Below are positions 44,001 through 52,792 of a DNA stretch of 64,000 nucleotides, in pieces. Source of the stretch: JAAYCI01 sp964370045 (GTDB lineage Bacteria; Bacillota; Clostridia; Oscillospirales; Ruminococcaceae); assembly GCA_964370045.1 (NCBI GenBank), contig CAYJGZ010000003.1, forward strand, positions 1 to 64,000, in the 5' to 3' direction. The notes beneath the pieces were generated by a model that did not search any database, had not been told where the DNA came from, and saw only the letters and a program-made list of their open reading frames with translations. A program made the translations under genes and the position numbers. The first letter of the stretch is position 1. Every line of letters starts with the position of its first letter.

Positions 44001-44196
44001 CGTTTTCCTCCCAAAATAAATCGTTCAATGTCCTACCGAGCGCCTTGCATATTGCAATGCACAAGTTTAGCGTGGGGTTGTAGTTGCCGGCTTCAATCAA
44101 CCCGATAGTTTGCCGTGTGACGCCCACAGCATTCGCCAAATCCTCCTGCTTCATGTCGCGCTCTATCCGTGCTATTTTAAGTTTTTTGTTTTTCAT
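43981..44196 (-). CDS. small XRE-family transcriptional regulator
   Basis: A 71-residue Cro/CI-type repressor, essentially one helix-turn-helix domain: KLKIARIERDMKQEDLANAVGVTRQTIGLIEAGNYNPTLNLCIAICKALG, then NDLFWEEN. The ATG at 44196 has AAGGAGG six bases upstream; the longer frame starts inside the promoter. It is expressed from a consensus promoter flanked by direct repeats, which suggests autoregulation, and is overlapped by the membrane protein gene. Confidence 0.92.
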   Translation of the reverse strand: MKNKKLKIARIERDMKQEDLANAVGVTRQTIGLIEAGNYNPTLNLCIAICKALGRTLNDLFWEENDEQQNG

Positions 44197-44208
44197 GCAG
44201 GCCCTCCT

Positions 44209-44260
44209 TATATTGCATATTATAATATATAAATTGCTTAATGTCAAATATATATTGCAT
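44209..44260 (-). promoter_or_regulatory. consensus promoter with flanking direct repeats, XRE operon
   Basis: Minus-strand TTGACA (44242-44247), 17 bases, TATAAT (44219-44224). TATATTGCAT occurs at 44209-44218 and again at 44251-44260, 42 bases (four helical turns) apart, bracketing the promoter. They are candidate operators for the XRE protein. Confidence 0.75.
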
Positions 44261-44349
44261 TTAGTTTTTAGCGCAATTCAAAAAGCGAAGCACAAAAGTG
44301 AAAACACTTTCATACTTCGCTCTCAAAATACCACTTTAGGATACACCTA

Positions 44350-44940
44350 TCACAAAACACCCTTAGTAGACAGCACACCCGTCGTGCGCAGCTCGTAGCT
44401 TGTGGCCATGTCCAGCGCTTTGGCAAACGCCTTAAAGCACGCCTCCGCAATGTGGTGGTTGTTCGTGCCGTAAAACTGCTTTAGGTGCAGGTTCATCCCG
44501 GAGGAGTAGGACACCGCATAAAAGAAATCGCCTATCATCTCGGTGCTCATGCTTCCTATAGTGGGCACCGTATAGCGCACATCACTCACGTAATACGGCC
44601 GTGAGCACAGGTCTACCGCACACATCATTAGCGTCTCATCCATGGGCAGCGTAAAGTGCCCATAGCGCCTTATGCCCGCCTTGTCCCCTGCCGCCTGCTT
44701 TATCGCCTCACCTAGCGCAATGCCCACGTCCTCTATCGTGTGGTGCGAGTCCACCTCAATGTCACCCTTGCACACAAGCGACAAATCAAAAAAGCCATGC
44801 TTTGCAAACCCTGTCAGCATGTGGTCAAAAAAGGCAATCCCTGTAGTACACTCCGCCTTTCCCTCACCGTCCAAGTTAAGCGTGATTTTTATGTCCGTTT
44901 CTTTTGTTACTCTCTTTATCGTTGCTATTCGTGGCTGCAT
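44350..44940 (-). CDS. hisB: imidazoleglycerol-phosphate dehydratase
   Basis: Sixth step of histidine synthesis. The 196 residues show the manganese-binding repeats: FFDHMLTGFAKHGFFDL and DSHHTIEDVGIALGEA in the first half, and LHLKQFYGTNNHHIAEACFKAFAKAL in the second. It is a monofunctional HisB without the phosphatase domain. No other his gene is near, so it stands alone here. GGGGGAG precedes the ATG. Confidence 0.96.
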   Translation of the reverse strand: MQPRIATIKRVTKETDIKITLNLDGEGKAECTTGIAFFDHMLTGFAKHGFFDLSLVCKGDIEVDSHHTIEDVGIALGEAIKQAAGDKAGIRRYGHFTLPMDETLMMCAVDLCSRPYYVSDVRYTVPTIGSMSTEMIGDFFYAVSYSSGMNLHLKQFYGTNNHHIAEACFKAFAKALDMATSYELRTTGVLSTKGVL

Positions 44941-45428
44941 AACACCACTCCCCCTCTCATGCGGTGCACGCTTGCTTGTGCGCTACGCATACAATTATCT
45001 CGTGTGTAAGCCGACAAACAAAGCACAACATGCGAGCTACACAAGGTGCAGGCCGCTTGCAATACTTGCATACTATAATACCACATCCTGCGTCGCTGTA
45101 TCAAGCAAGAGAGCTTTGTTTTATACCCATCTAAAAATGTGATGATAACATCATACTTATAGCTTCATTATGTTTCTAAATTCCCTACACAGCGTTAGTT
45201 TTCACTAACACACAGTAAGGTTTAACTAACTTTTTGAATTGTGATTAAATTGTGATTATTTCATGTTTAATTACTCACATTACTTGTGTATTTTGTAATA
45301 TCATGCAAAATAATTCATTTTTTATTCACAATATGTTATTATACTATACTATATGCTGTATTAAGTTTCTGCACTTAAGAAATCATCAACTATTTTACCC
45401 ACAGGGGGACTTTTGAAAAGAGGAAAAT
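44941..45428. promoter_or_regulatory. 488-base regulatory region between hisB and the hydrogenase operon
   Basis: Contains the perfect inverted repeat GTTAGT-TTTC-ACTAAC at 45194-45209 and a related TTTAACTAAC at 45221-45230, then AT-rich DNA with several overlapping TATACT-like hexamers near 45340-45355 that could be the hydrogenase promoter, about 75 bases before its first start codon. No gene is visible. The repeat is a candidate operator; a consensus Rex box was looked for and not found. Confidence 0.5.
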
Positions 45429-45926
45429 ATGAGCAACCAAACACAACCATGTACATGCTCCGGTACAGAACAGGAAAAAGCAATGGCTCAAATTGCCAAC
45501 GTGATTGACCTTTACAAGGACAAGGACGGCAGCCTTATTCAGGTGCTACACTTAGCTCAGGAGATTTATGGGCATCTGCCCATGGAGGTGCAAGCCTTTA
45601 TTTCCAAGGAAATGGGCATACCTCTATCCGAAATTTCGGGTGTTGTGTCCTTTTATTCCTTCTTTTCCACCACCCCCCAAGGCAAGCACACCATTAGGGT
45701 ATGTCTTGGCACAGCATGTTATGTCCGTGGCGGCAAGCGTGTGGTGGAGGGCCTGCAAAGCAAGCTGGGCGTAGAGCTTGGCGGCACTACCGACGACGGC
45801 AAATTCACGCTAAAGGTTGCGCGCTGTATAGGCGCATGTGGGCTTGCACCCGCCATGATGATTGACGATGTGGTGTACAAACAAGTGCACGTAAACAAGA
45901 TAGATAAAATCCTTGCGCACTATTAA
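45429..45926 (+). CDS. hydC: [FeFe]-hydrogenase subunit, NuoE-like (HydC/HndA type)
   Basis: A 165-residue thioredoxin-fold subunit carrying one [2Fe-2S] cluster. The four ligands are in CLGTACYVRGG and ARCIGACGLAP. The N-terminus has the helical bundle seen in NuoE (LIQVLHLAQEIYGHLPMEV). In trimeric NAD(P)-linked hydrogenases it transfers electrons between the flavin subunit and HydA. It is the first gene of a three-gene operon and is 18 bases from the next gene. Confidence 0.93.
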   Translation: MSNQTQPCTCSGTEQEKAMAQIANVIDLYKDKDGSLIQVLHLAQEIYGHLPMEVQAFISKEMGIPLSEISGVVSFYSFFSTTPQGKHTIRVCLGTACYVRGGKRVVEGLQSKLGVELGGTTDDGKFTLKVARCIGACGLAPAMMIDDVVYKQVHVNKIDKILAHY

Positions 45927-45944
45927 GGGGAAGGAGGACAACGA

Positions 45945-48900
45945 ATGACCATTAAAACAATCGCTGAGCTTGAAAGCGTAAAAAAAGCATATAACGAACG
46001 CCCCGACGCAAAAAAGTATCAGCTGAAAATATGCGGAGGTGCAGGATGTATATCCTCCGATTGCGCCGCCATTCAAAAGGCCGCCAAAGAAACACTGGAG
46101 GAATTCGGCCTTAGCGAAAGAGTCGCCATGATGGAAACGGGATGTATGGGAACCTGTGCCATGGGCCCTGTGATGCTCATTTCCCCCGATGATGTGTACT
46201 ATACAAAGCTTACACCTGAGGCCATGCGCAAGGTCATTAAATCGCACCTTGTGGGCGGAAAAATACTTGAAGAGCATACTTTTTTCGACTGCACACTGCG
46301 CAAGCACGTTCCCCACCTGATGGATATTTCGTTTTTCAACCAACAAGAAAAGATAGCACTGCGCAACTGCGGCAGGATAGAGCACGCCCTTATTGAAGCA
46401 TACATTGCGCAGGACGGCTACCTTGCGATAGCAACTACACTTAAAAATAAAACAGGCCTTGACGTGGTAAACGAAATAACCGCCTCCGGCCTTGCAGGGC
46501 GTGGCGGCGCAGGCTTTTCCACCGGTGTGAAATGGAAAGCCGGCCTAAAAGCTGTGAGCAACACAAAGTACATCGTGTGCAACGCCGACGAGGGCGACCC
46601 GGGCGCATTTATGGACCGCAGTATCATCGAGGGCGACCCTCACTCTCTCATAGAGGGCATGATGCTGGGCGGATATGCCATCGGCGCAAACCAAGGCTAT
46701 ATCTATGTGCGTGCAGAGTATCCGCTTGCCATCGAGCGGCTGGAAAAAGCGCTGGCCCAAGCAGGCGAGTGTGGACTTTTGGGCAAGAACATAATGGGCA
46801 CCGGCTTTGACTTCGAGCTGGACATCCGCATCGGTGCAGGCGCATTTGTGTGCGGCGAGGAAACCGCACTTATGAACTCCATCGAGGGCCAGCGGGGCGA
46901 GCCAAGGCAAAAGCCCCCCTTCCCCTTCCAAAGCGGCCTTTTCGGCAAGCCTACTATCATAAACAACGTGGAGACGTTTGCAAACGTGCCTGCTATCATT
47001 TTGAAGGGTGCGGCATGGTACTCCTCTATAGGCAGTGAGAAGAGCAAGGGCACAAAGGTATTTGCGCTGGCAGGCGATATTGTCAACACAGGCATTGTGG
47101 AGGTGCCCATCGGTATGCCACTGGGCAACATTCTCTTTGACATCGGTGGCGGCATACCCGGCAAAAAGCAGTTCAAGGCGGCGCAGATGGGCGGCCCCTC
47201 CGGCGGCTGTATCACACGTGAGCAGTTGAACACCCCCACCGACTACGAAAACCTTAAAGAGCTGGGCGCTATCATGGGCTCGGGCGGCCTCATTGTGATG
47301 AACGAGGACACCTGCATGGTGGACACCGCCCGCTACTTTATGGACTTTATACAGGATGAAAGCTGTGGCAAGTGCGTGGCATGTCGCCTTGGCACAAAGC
47401 GTATGCTGGAAATTCTTGAGCGCATCACAAGGGGCGAGGGCGAAGAGGGCGACATCGAGCTTTTGGAGGAGCTGGGCGAGACCATCAAGCAGACAGCCAT
47501 CTGCGGCCTTGGCCAGACAGCACCAAACCCCGTGCTCTCGGCCATAAACAACTTCCGTGATGAGTTTATAGAGCACATCCGCTACAAGCATTGCCGTGCA
47601 GGTGTATGTAGTGAGCTGTTTGTCTCTCCCTGCGAAAACACCTGCCCGGCTAACGTCAACGTGCCCGGGTACACCTCGCTTGTAGCGGAGGGACGTTTTA
47701 TGGACGCATACAACCTTGTGCGCCAGGAAAACCCCTTCCCTGCCGTCTGCGGCCGCATCTGCACACGCCCGTGCGAGGCAAAATGTCGGCGCAGTAGCCT
47801 GGATGAGGCCGTGGCAATATGTGACCTAAAGCGCTTTGTGGCGGACTACGCCCACAAGCACGAGACCCCCTTCACCGAGGACATCGTGTTCCCCAAAAAC
47901 GGCAGACGTGTTTCCATCATCGGTGCGGGTGCGGCAGGGCTTACCTGCGCACACTACCTTGCACGCATAGGCTACGATGTGGATGTGTACGAGAGCGAGA
48001 GCATAGCCGGCGGCGTTTTGGCATTCGGCATCCCCGAGTACCGCCTGCCCATGAACGTCTTACAGCACGAAATACGCCTTATCGAAAAGGAAGGCGTGAA
48101 CATTCACCTCAACGCTCTCGTGGGCGAGTTCATCACGTTTGACGAGCTTAAAGAGCGCAGTGACGCTATATTTGTTGCCATCGGCACGCAGTATCCTCAG
48201 CATATAGACATCCCGGGCGAGGAGCTTTCGGGTGTTATCCACGGCATAGACTTCCTTAAAAAGGCAAACCTAAAGCGTGAGCTTGAGATAGGCGAGCGTG
48301 TGGTGGTGATAGGCGGCGGCAACACCGCAATAGACTCCGCACGTACCGCACTGCGCCTTGGCGCAAAAAAGGTGACTGTGCTGTATCGCCGCTCTCGCAG
48401 CATGATGCCTGCGTATGAAACAGAGGTTGCGCAGGCGGTGGAAGAGGGCATTGAGATTATGACAATGACCCAGCCCGTTCGCTTCATCGACGATGGCAAC
48501 GGCAAAACAATGGGCATTGAGTGCCAGTGTATGACACTCGGCGAGTTCGACTCTTCCGGCCGTCGCAAGAGCATAAGTAACGGTGAGCCGACATTTATCG
48601 TCGAGGCAGACACCGTAATTCCCGCCATCAGCCAGCTTGCGGACCTTCCCTTTATTCCCGCAAACGCCATCGGCCTTACCCCGTGGGGCACTTTCACCGT
48701 AGAGCCGGACACAATGATGACCACCATGCCCGGGGTCTTTGCGGGCGGCGACATCGTGCACGGCCCGGACAGCGTTATACAGGCGATTGCAGACGGCAAA
48801 AAGGCGGCATCTGCTATCGACAAGTACTGCGGCGGCAGGGGTGTACTCAACAAGGGTGCAAGCATTGAATTCACAACAAAATACGACGACGATGAGATGA

Positions 48901-49040
48901 TGGAGCTAATTCGCTATCCGCTGAATATGCTGGAACTTGAAAAGCGCCGCAACAGCTTTGACGAGGTGGTAATCGGCTACCACAAGCTCACCGCCATGGC
49001 CGAAGCCATGCGCTGCCTACACTGTGAAAGGAGGCTTTAA
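45945..49040 (+). CDS. hydB: hydrogenase flavin subunit, NuoF fused to a GltD-like FAD/NAD(P)H module
   Basis: A 1031-residue fusion. Residues 1-110: [2Fe-2S] thioredoxin-like domain (CGGAGCISSDC, CMGTCAMGP). About 165-420: NuoF FMN/NADH site (GRGGAGFSTGVKWK, CNADEGDPGAFMDRS). Then an SLBB-like region and the [4Fe-4S] site CGKCVACRLGT..CGLG. About 565-650: a Cys-rich Fer4_20-like segment (CENTCPANVNVPGY, CGRICTRPCEAKCRR). About 665-975: a GltD-like reductase with FAD motif GAGAAGLTCAHYLAR and NAD(P)-binding GGGNTAIDSARTALRLGA plus YRRSR, which suggests NADPH. Usual HydB ends in ferredoxin domains instead. It may link NADH, NADPH and ferredoxin to H2; that is inference. Confidence 0.9.
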   Translation: MTIKTIAELESVKKAYNERPDAKKYQLKICGGAGCISSDCAAIQKAAKETLEEFGLSERVAMMETGCMGTCAMGPVMLISPDDVYYTKLTPEAMRKVIKSHLVGGKILEEHTFFDCTLRKHVPHLMDISFFNQQEKIALRNCGRIEHALIEAYIAQDGYLAIATTLKNKTGLDVVNEITASGLAGRGGAGFSTGVKWKAGLKAVSNTKYIVCNADEGDPGAFMDRSIIEGDPHSLIEGMMLGGYAIGANQGYIYVRAEYPLAIERLEKALAQAGECGLLGKNIMGTGFDFELDIRIGAGAFVCGEETALMNSIEGQRGEPRQKPPFPFQSGLFGKPTIINNVETFANVPAIILKGAAWYSSIGSEKSKGTKVFALAGDIVNTGIVEVPIGMPLGNILFDIGGGIPGKKQFKAAQMGGPSGGCITREQLNTPTDYENLKELGAIMGSGGLIVMNEDTCMVDTARYFMDFIQDESCGKCVACRLGTKRMLEILERITRGEGEEGDIELLEELGETIKQTAICGLGQTAPNPVLSAINNFRDEFIEHIRYKHCRAGVCSELFVSPCENTCPANVNVPGYTSLVAEGRFMDAYNLVRQENPFPAVCGRICTRPCEAKCRRSSLDEAVAICDLKRFVADYAHKHETPFTEDIVFPKNGRRVSIIGAGAAGLTCAHYLARIGYDVDVYESESIAGGVLAFGIPEYRLPMNVLQHEIRLIEKEGVNIHLNALVGEFITFDELKERSDAIFVAIGTQYPQHIDIPGEELSGVIHGIDFLKKANLKRELEIGERVVVIGGGNTAIDSARTALRLGAKKVTVLYRRSRSMMPAYETEVAQAVEEGIEIMTMTQPVRFIDDGNGKTMGIECQCMTLGEFDSSGRRKSISNGEPTFIVEADTVIPAISQLADLPFIPANAIGLTPWGTFTVEPDTMMTTMPGVFAGGDIVHGPDSVIQAIADGKKAASAIDKYCGGRGVLNKGASIEFTTKYDDDEMMELIRYPLNMLELEKRRNSFDEVVIGYHKLTAMAEAMRCLHCERRL

Positions 49041-49043
49041 GCT

Positions 49044-51050
49044 ATGGTACAAATCACTCTAAACAACCAAAAGCTTAATGTCCAAGAGGGCACCACCATC
49101 ATGGAGGCCGCCCGTGAAAACCATATAAACATCCCAAGCCTATGTTATATGAAGGACATACACAAGTTCGGCGCTTGCCGTGTGTGCGTAGTGGAGGTGG
49201 ATGGCGCACGAAACCTGCCAGCTGCCTGCATGACAGAGGTGCATGAGGGCATGGTAATAAACACAAACTCCAAAAAAGTGCGTACCGCCCGCAAAATGCT
49301 GTACGAGCTGATGCTGAGCGACCACAGCCAGGACTGCAACAGCTGCACCCGCAACCAAAGCTGTGAGTTCCAAGCACTGGGCAAGCAGCTGGGCGTTGAT
49401 ACCAGCCGCTTTGAGGGACAGCGCAGCGCCTACCACATGGATGCCTCCCCTTCCATCACACGGGACATGTCCAAGTGCATTCTCTGTCGCCGCTGTGTCA
49501 CAGCGTGTGGCAAGGTGCAGGAAGCTTGTGTGCTCGCACCTCAAAACAGAGGCTTTGACACGGAGATTTCCCCCTCGGGCAGCCTGCCCATAGGCACCGT
49601 AAACTGCGCCTTTTGTGGCCAGTGCACCGTGGTGTGTCCTGTGGGCGCACTTAAAGAAACCAGCAGTGTACGTGAAGTTTGGGCTGCTATTGACAACCCC
49701 CAAAAGCGCGTAGTGGTGCAGGTTGCACCCGCTGTTCGTGTGGCGCTGGGCGAGGAATTCGGGTACGAGGCAGGAACACGTGTCACCGGCAAGCTGGCGG
49801 CTGCACTACACAGAATGGGCTTCGACGATGTGTTCGACACAAACTTTGGCGCAGACCTCACCATCATCGAGGAGGGCACGGAGTTTTTAGGCAGGGTGAA
49901 AGCGGCGCTCACAGGCGGTGCGGCAACACTGCCCATGATTACAAGCTGTAGTCCCGGATGGGTTAAGTTTATGGAGCACAACTACCCCGATTACCTTGCA
50001 CATCTTTCCGGCTGTAAAAGCCCGCACACCATGCTGGGTGCGCTTGTAAAAAGCTTTTATGCGGAAAAGGTGAGCGCGGATGCAAAGGACATGTACGTGG
50101 TATCCGTAATGCCCTGCACAGCCAAAAAATTTGAAGTTGTGCGTGAGGAGATGAAAAACGACGGCAATGCCAACGTGGATGCGGTTATCACCACACGTGA
50201 GCTTGCGGAGATGATTAAGACCGCAGGCATCGACCTAAAGCACCTTGATGACGAGGAGTTTGACAATCCGCTGGGCATGTCCACCGGTGCCGCAGATATT
50301 TTCGGCCTGACAGGCGGCGTTATGGAGGCGGCACTGCGCACAGCTTACGAGCTGGTAACAGGGCGTGAGCTGCCCTTTGAGGGGCTTCATGTCACGCCGA
50401 TTGTGGGGCTTGACCAGGTGAAGCAGGCATCTTTAACTATCGAAGGTACGCTCAAAGAATATTCCTTCCTTGAGGGTGTGCAGGTAAACATCGCCGTCAC
50501 CAGCGGCCTTGCCGGTGCACGCAAACTGATGGACCAAATTGCAAAGGGTGAAAGCCCCTACCACTTTATCGAGGTTATGGGATGCCCGGGCGGCTGTATC
50601 ATGGGCGGCGGGCAGCCACGCAGTGAGGATGAAAACGTGCGTGAAAAGCGCATGGCCGGCCTTTACAGCGAGGACGAGAGCAAAAAGCTTCGCAAAAGCC
50701 ACGAAAACCCCTTCATCACTGCGCTTTACACCGAGTTTTTGGGCGAGGCAAACGGGCACAAGAGCCACGATTTGCTACACACCCACTATGTGCCTCGCGG
50801 TATGCAAAATGAGCTTTCCAAAAGCACCTACGTGGTAGAGCTGGACCCACACATCGTAAACAAAGTGAAGCCTGCAAACACCCCACAGTCGCAACAGTCT
50901 ACTCCCAAGCCCGAAATCTCGGGAGGCATGGAGCCTCCACAGTTGCTTGAGCTTGAGAGCGAAAACAAGCGCCTGAAAAATGAGCTAAAGGAAGCACTCG
51001 AGACTGTGGACATCCTAAAGATGGTTGTGGCGGATTCTGTCGCAAAGTAA
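49044..51050 (+). CDS. hydA: [FeFe]-hydrogenase catalytic subunit
   Basis: Interconverts protons and H2. The 668 residues contain an N-terminal [2Fe-2S] domain, the His-Cys3 [4Fe-4S] site (HSQDCNSCTRNQSC), two ferredoxin clusters (CILCRRCVTAC, CAFCGQCTVVC), and the H-cluster motifs TSCSPGW, MPCTAKKFE and EVMGCPGGCIMGGGQP, all intact. The small-subunit region ends near 600. Then follows a Pro/Ser/Gln-rich linker and a 35-residue coiled coil (LLELESENKRLKNELKEALE) not normally seen in HydA. AGGAGG precedes the ATG, four bases after hydB. Confidence 0.96.
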   Translation: MVQITLNNQKLNVQEGTTIMEAARENHINIPSLCYMKDIHKFGACRVCVVEVDGARNLPAACMTEVHEGMVINTNSKKVRTARKMLYELMLSDHSQDCNSCTRNQSCEFQALGKQLGVDTSRFEGQRSAYHMDASPSITRDMSKCILCRRCVTACGKVQEACVLAPQNRGFDTEISPSGSLPIGTVNCAFCGQCTVVCPVGALKETSSVREVWAAIDNPQKRVVVQVAPAVRVALGEEFGYEAGTRVTGKLAAALHRMGFDDVFDTNFGADLTIIEEGTEFLGRVKAALTGGAATLPMITSCSPGWVKFMEHNYPDYLAHLSGCKSPHTMLGALVKSFYAEKVSADAKDMYVVSVMPCTAKKFEVVREEMKNDGNANVDAVITTRELAEMIKTAGIDLKHLDDEEFDNPLGMSTGAADIFGLTGGVMEAALRTAYELVTGRELPFEGLHVTPIVGLDQVKQASLTIEGTLKEYSFLEGVQVNIAVTSGLAGARKLMDQIAKGESPYHFIEVMGCPGGCIMGGGQPRSEDENVREKRMAGLYSEDESKKLRKSHENPFITALYTEFLGEANGHKSHDLLHTHYVPRGMQNELSKSTYVVELDPHIVNKVKPANTPQSQQSTPKPEISGGMEPPQLLELESENKRLKNELKEALETVDILKMVVADSVAK

Positions 51051-51118
51051 GGGAATATTCCCTCACGATTTCACCAAACTTTCATTCCTTATTTGCACAT
51101 ATACATATTTTTTAATTG

Positions 51119-51162
51119 AAACTGACAGCTTCTCGGTGTAAAATTGGAGAAGCTGTCAGTTT
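51119..51162 (+). terminator. terminator of the hydrogenase operon
   Basis: AAACTGACAGCTTCTC pairs with GAGAAGCTGTCAGTTT over 16 bp, followed by TTGTTTG, 69 bases past the hydA stop. Confidence 0.9.
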
Positions 51163-51205
51163 TGTTTGCTCGTTTGTTTTGTCAATAGGTAAGGGAGTGT
51201 ACACC

Positions 51206-51883
51206 ATGTCGGAGAAAAACCGAATTCTTTTTGCGGATAGCGACGCCTCTTCCCGTGATGCCATGTGCGCATCTTTGGCAGATGAGGGCTACCTGTGCGA
51301 TGCGGTTTCAGACGGCATTCAGGCCATAAAACAGCTCAAGCGTCACAGCTACCACATAGCTGTTTTAGACGCTGAATTGCCCGAGCTGGACGGCAAGCTG
51401 GTGTGCCGGCACATCCGCAAAACCGAAAAAATGCCGGTGATACTACTGAGCAAAAACACCCGAGAGGAGCACAAGCTTTCCGGCTTTGCCTCCGGCGCAA
51501 ACGACTATGTGGCAAAGCCGTTCTACCCACGTGAGCTTATCGCCCGCATAGCCGCTTTTTTGCAGCTGTGCGATGCCCCATCGCAAAAACCTGCCGAGCT
51601 AATCGCAGGCGCTTTACGTATAGATATTTATTCCCACAGTGCATACATTGCAGAGCAAAGGCTACATCTATCCCCCAAAGAATACGACCTACTGCTGTTT
51701 TTTATTCAGAACAGTGGGCAAGCCTTCTCACGGGATAAGCTTTTGGACATGGTGTGGGGCTTTGAGTTTGACGGCACAGACCGCACGGTGGACACCCACG
51801 TAAAAAGCTTACGAAGAAAAATACATCCTTATCAGAATTACATCGAGACTGTATGGGGATTTGGGTATAAATTTTCTATATAA
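51206..51883 (+). CDS. OmpR-family response regulator, orphan
   Basis: A 225-residue two-domain regulator. The REC domain (ILFADSDASSRDAMC, phospho-Asp in VLDAELPELDG, Lys in VAKPFYPREL) is followed by a winged-helix domain (LSPKEYDLLLFFIQNSGQAFSRDKLLDMVWG, RTVDTHVKSLRRKI, VWGFGYKF). No histidine kinase is adjacent, so its partner and targets are unknown. ATG at 51206 with AAGGGAG eight bases upstream is chosen; the longer frame begins within the hydrogenase terminator hairpin. Confidence 0.92.
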   Translation: MSEKNRILFADSDASSRDAMCASLADEGYLCDAVSDGIQAIKQLKRHSYHIAVLDAELPELDGKLVCRHIRKTEKMPVILLSKNTREEHKLSGFASGANDYVAKPFYPRELIARIAAFLQLCDAPSQKPAELIAGALRIDIYSHSAYIAEQRLHLSPKEYDLLLFFIQNSGQAFSRDKLLDMVWGFEFDGTDRTVDTHVKSLRRKIHPYQNYIETVWGFGYKFSI

Positions 51884-52034
51884 CGCACTATATTTTGTAT
51901 CACACATGCAAATTACATCACTTAAAATATCAGCTGTAATTTACGCAAATAATTATATTTTTTCAGCAGAATTATTATATATATTTTCAACTTATGTATG
52001 TTTTATTGGCCATTGTGCTCTTCGGGCTCATGTT

Positions 52035-52085
52035 AAAAACCTCCTCCACCCACGCTACTATCGGCATGGATGTCGGAGGTTTTTT
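52035..52085. terminator. terminator between the response regulator and a convergent gene
   Basis: AAAAACCTCC pairs with GGAGGTTTTT across a 31-base loop region, giving T-runs on both strands. Confidence 0.65.
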
Positions 52086-52134
52086 ACTTATAAAATACAC
52101 TTAGCCTTACAATATTTACCTATTGATGCTATAT

Positions 52135-52734
52135 CTACACGCCAATCACGCCTTTGTACAGCATGTTGTTCATTTCACGTGTGGACATCACCTTGCACAG
52201 TAGGCGCTTCACCTCTGATATGCAGTAGGAAAGGTCGTTGTAACGGCGAGGCTTGTGCTGTGTGCGTATCCAGTGCTCGTCCGTAATCCACAAAAAAGAG
52301 TATTCACTCGCAAGCTCCTCTTGTGGGCTTTGCTTGCTTTCAGGTGGCGCTTGCTTTGCCATAAGCGGTGTTACGCACAATTTTTGTTGCAATTCCAGCA
52401 ACGCATCCGCCATATCCTCTGTGCTTTGCCCCGTTCCTCGCTGTATATGCTCGGGCATTTTCAGCTCGTTATCACACAGCCAGTCGTAGGTGTCCTGTGC
52501 TTGCTGTGAAAGTACCGGTTCATTATACACTGCTCTCAAACAAAAACACAAATGGCGGGAAAGCAGCGTCTCCTTTTTTTGCAAAAGACGACAGTAGAAC
52601 ACCTCCCTGTCCTGCATGAGCGAGATGGCCGGCTTTTGCCACATATCCCTTTGCACCCCGAGCTGTGTGGAAAGCTCGGGCAGGCATACAACCCCTACCC
52701 TGTCAACATATTCAAGCAACAGCTTTTCGTCCAT
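52135..52734 (-). CDS. unrecognised 199-residue protein
   Basis: I do not recognise a family. The first 70 residues are compatible with a winged helix (LLEYVDRVGVVCLPELSTQLGV then DREVFYCRLLQKKETLLSRHL); the middle is polar and Gln-rich; the end is helical and basic (RRYNDLSYCISEVKRLLCKVM). No membrane segment or signal peptide. GAGGGG lies before the ATG at 52734. It is 58 bases downstream of valS's opposite end on the same strand, between valS and a terminator, so it may be co-transcribed with valS. Confidence 0.65.
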   Translation of the reverse strand: MDEKLLLEYVDRVGVVCLPELSTQLGVQRDMWQKPAISLMQDREVFYCRLLQKKETLLSRHLCFCLRAVYNEPVLSQQAQDTYDWLCDNELKMPEHIQRGTGQSTEDMADALLELQQKLCVTPLMAKQAPPESKQSPQEELASEYSFLWITDEHWIRTQHKPRRYNDLSYCISEVKRLLCKVMSTREMNNMLYKGVIGV

Positions 52735-52792
52735 AATCGCCCCTCATCGCATCAAACGTCATTCGTCATTTTGCCATGCCCTGCTGTGCGCC

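Noticed and set aside
45100..45428. Rex operator upstream of the hydrogenase genes
   Set aside because: TTGTGAT..TCACA-like patches are present, but none fits TTGTTAA-N4-TTAACAA closely enough to call.
46545..47591. 348-codon open frame antisense to the hydrogenase flavin subunit
   Set aside because: The sense strand carries all NuoF signatures; the antisense product is an Ala/His/Cys-rich artefact.
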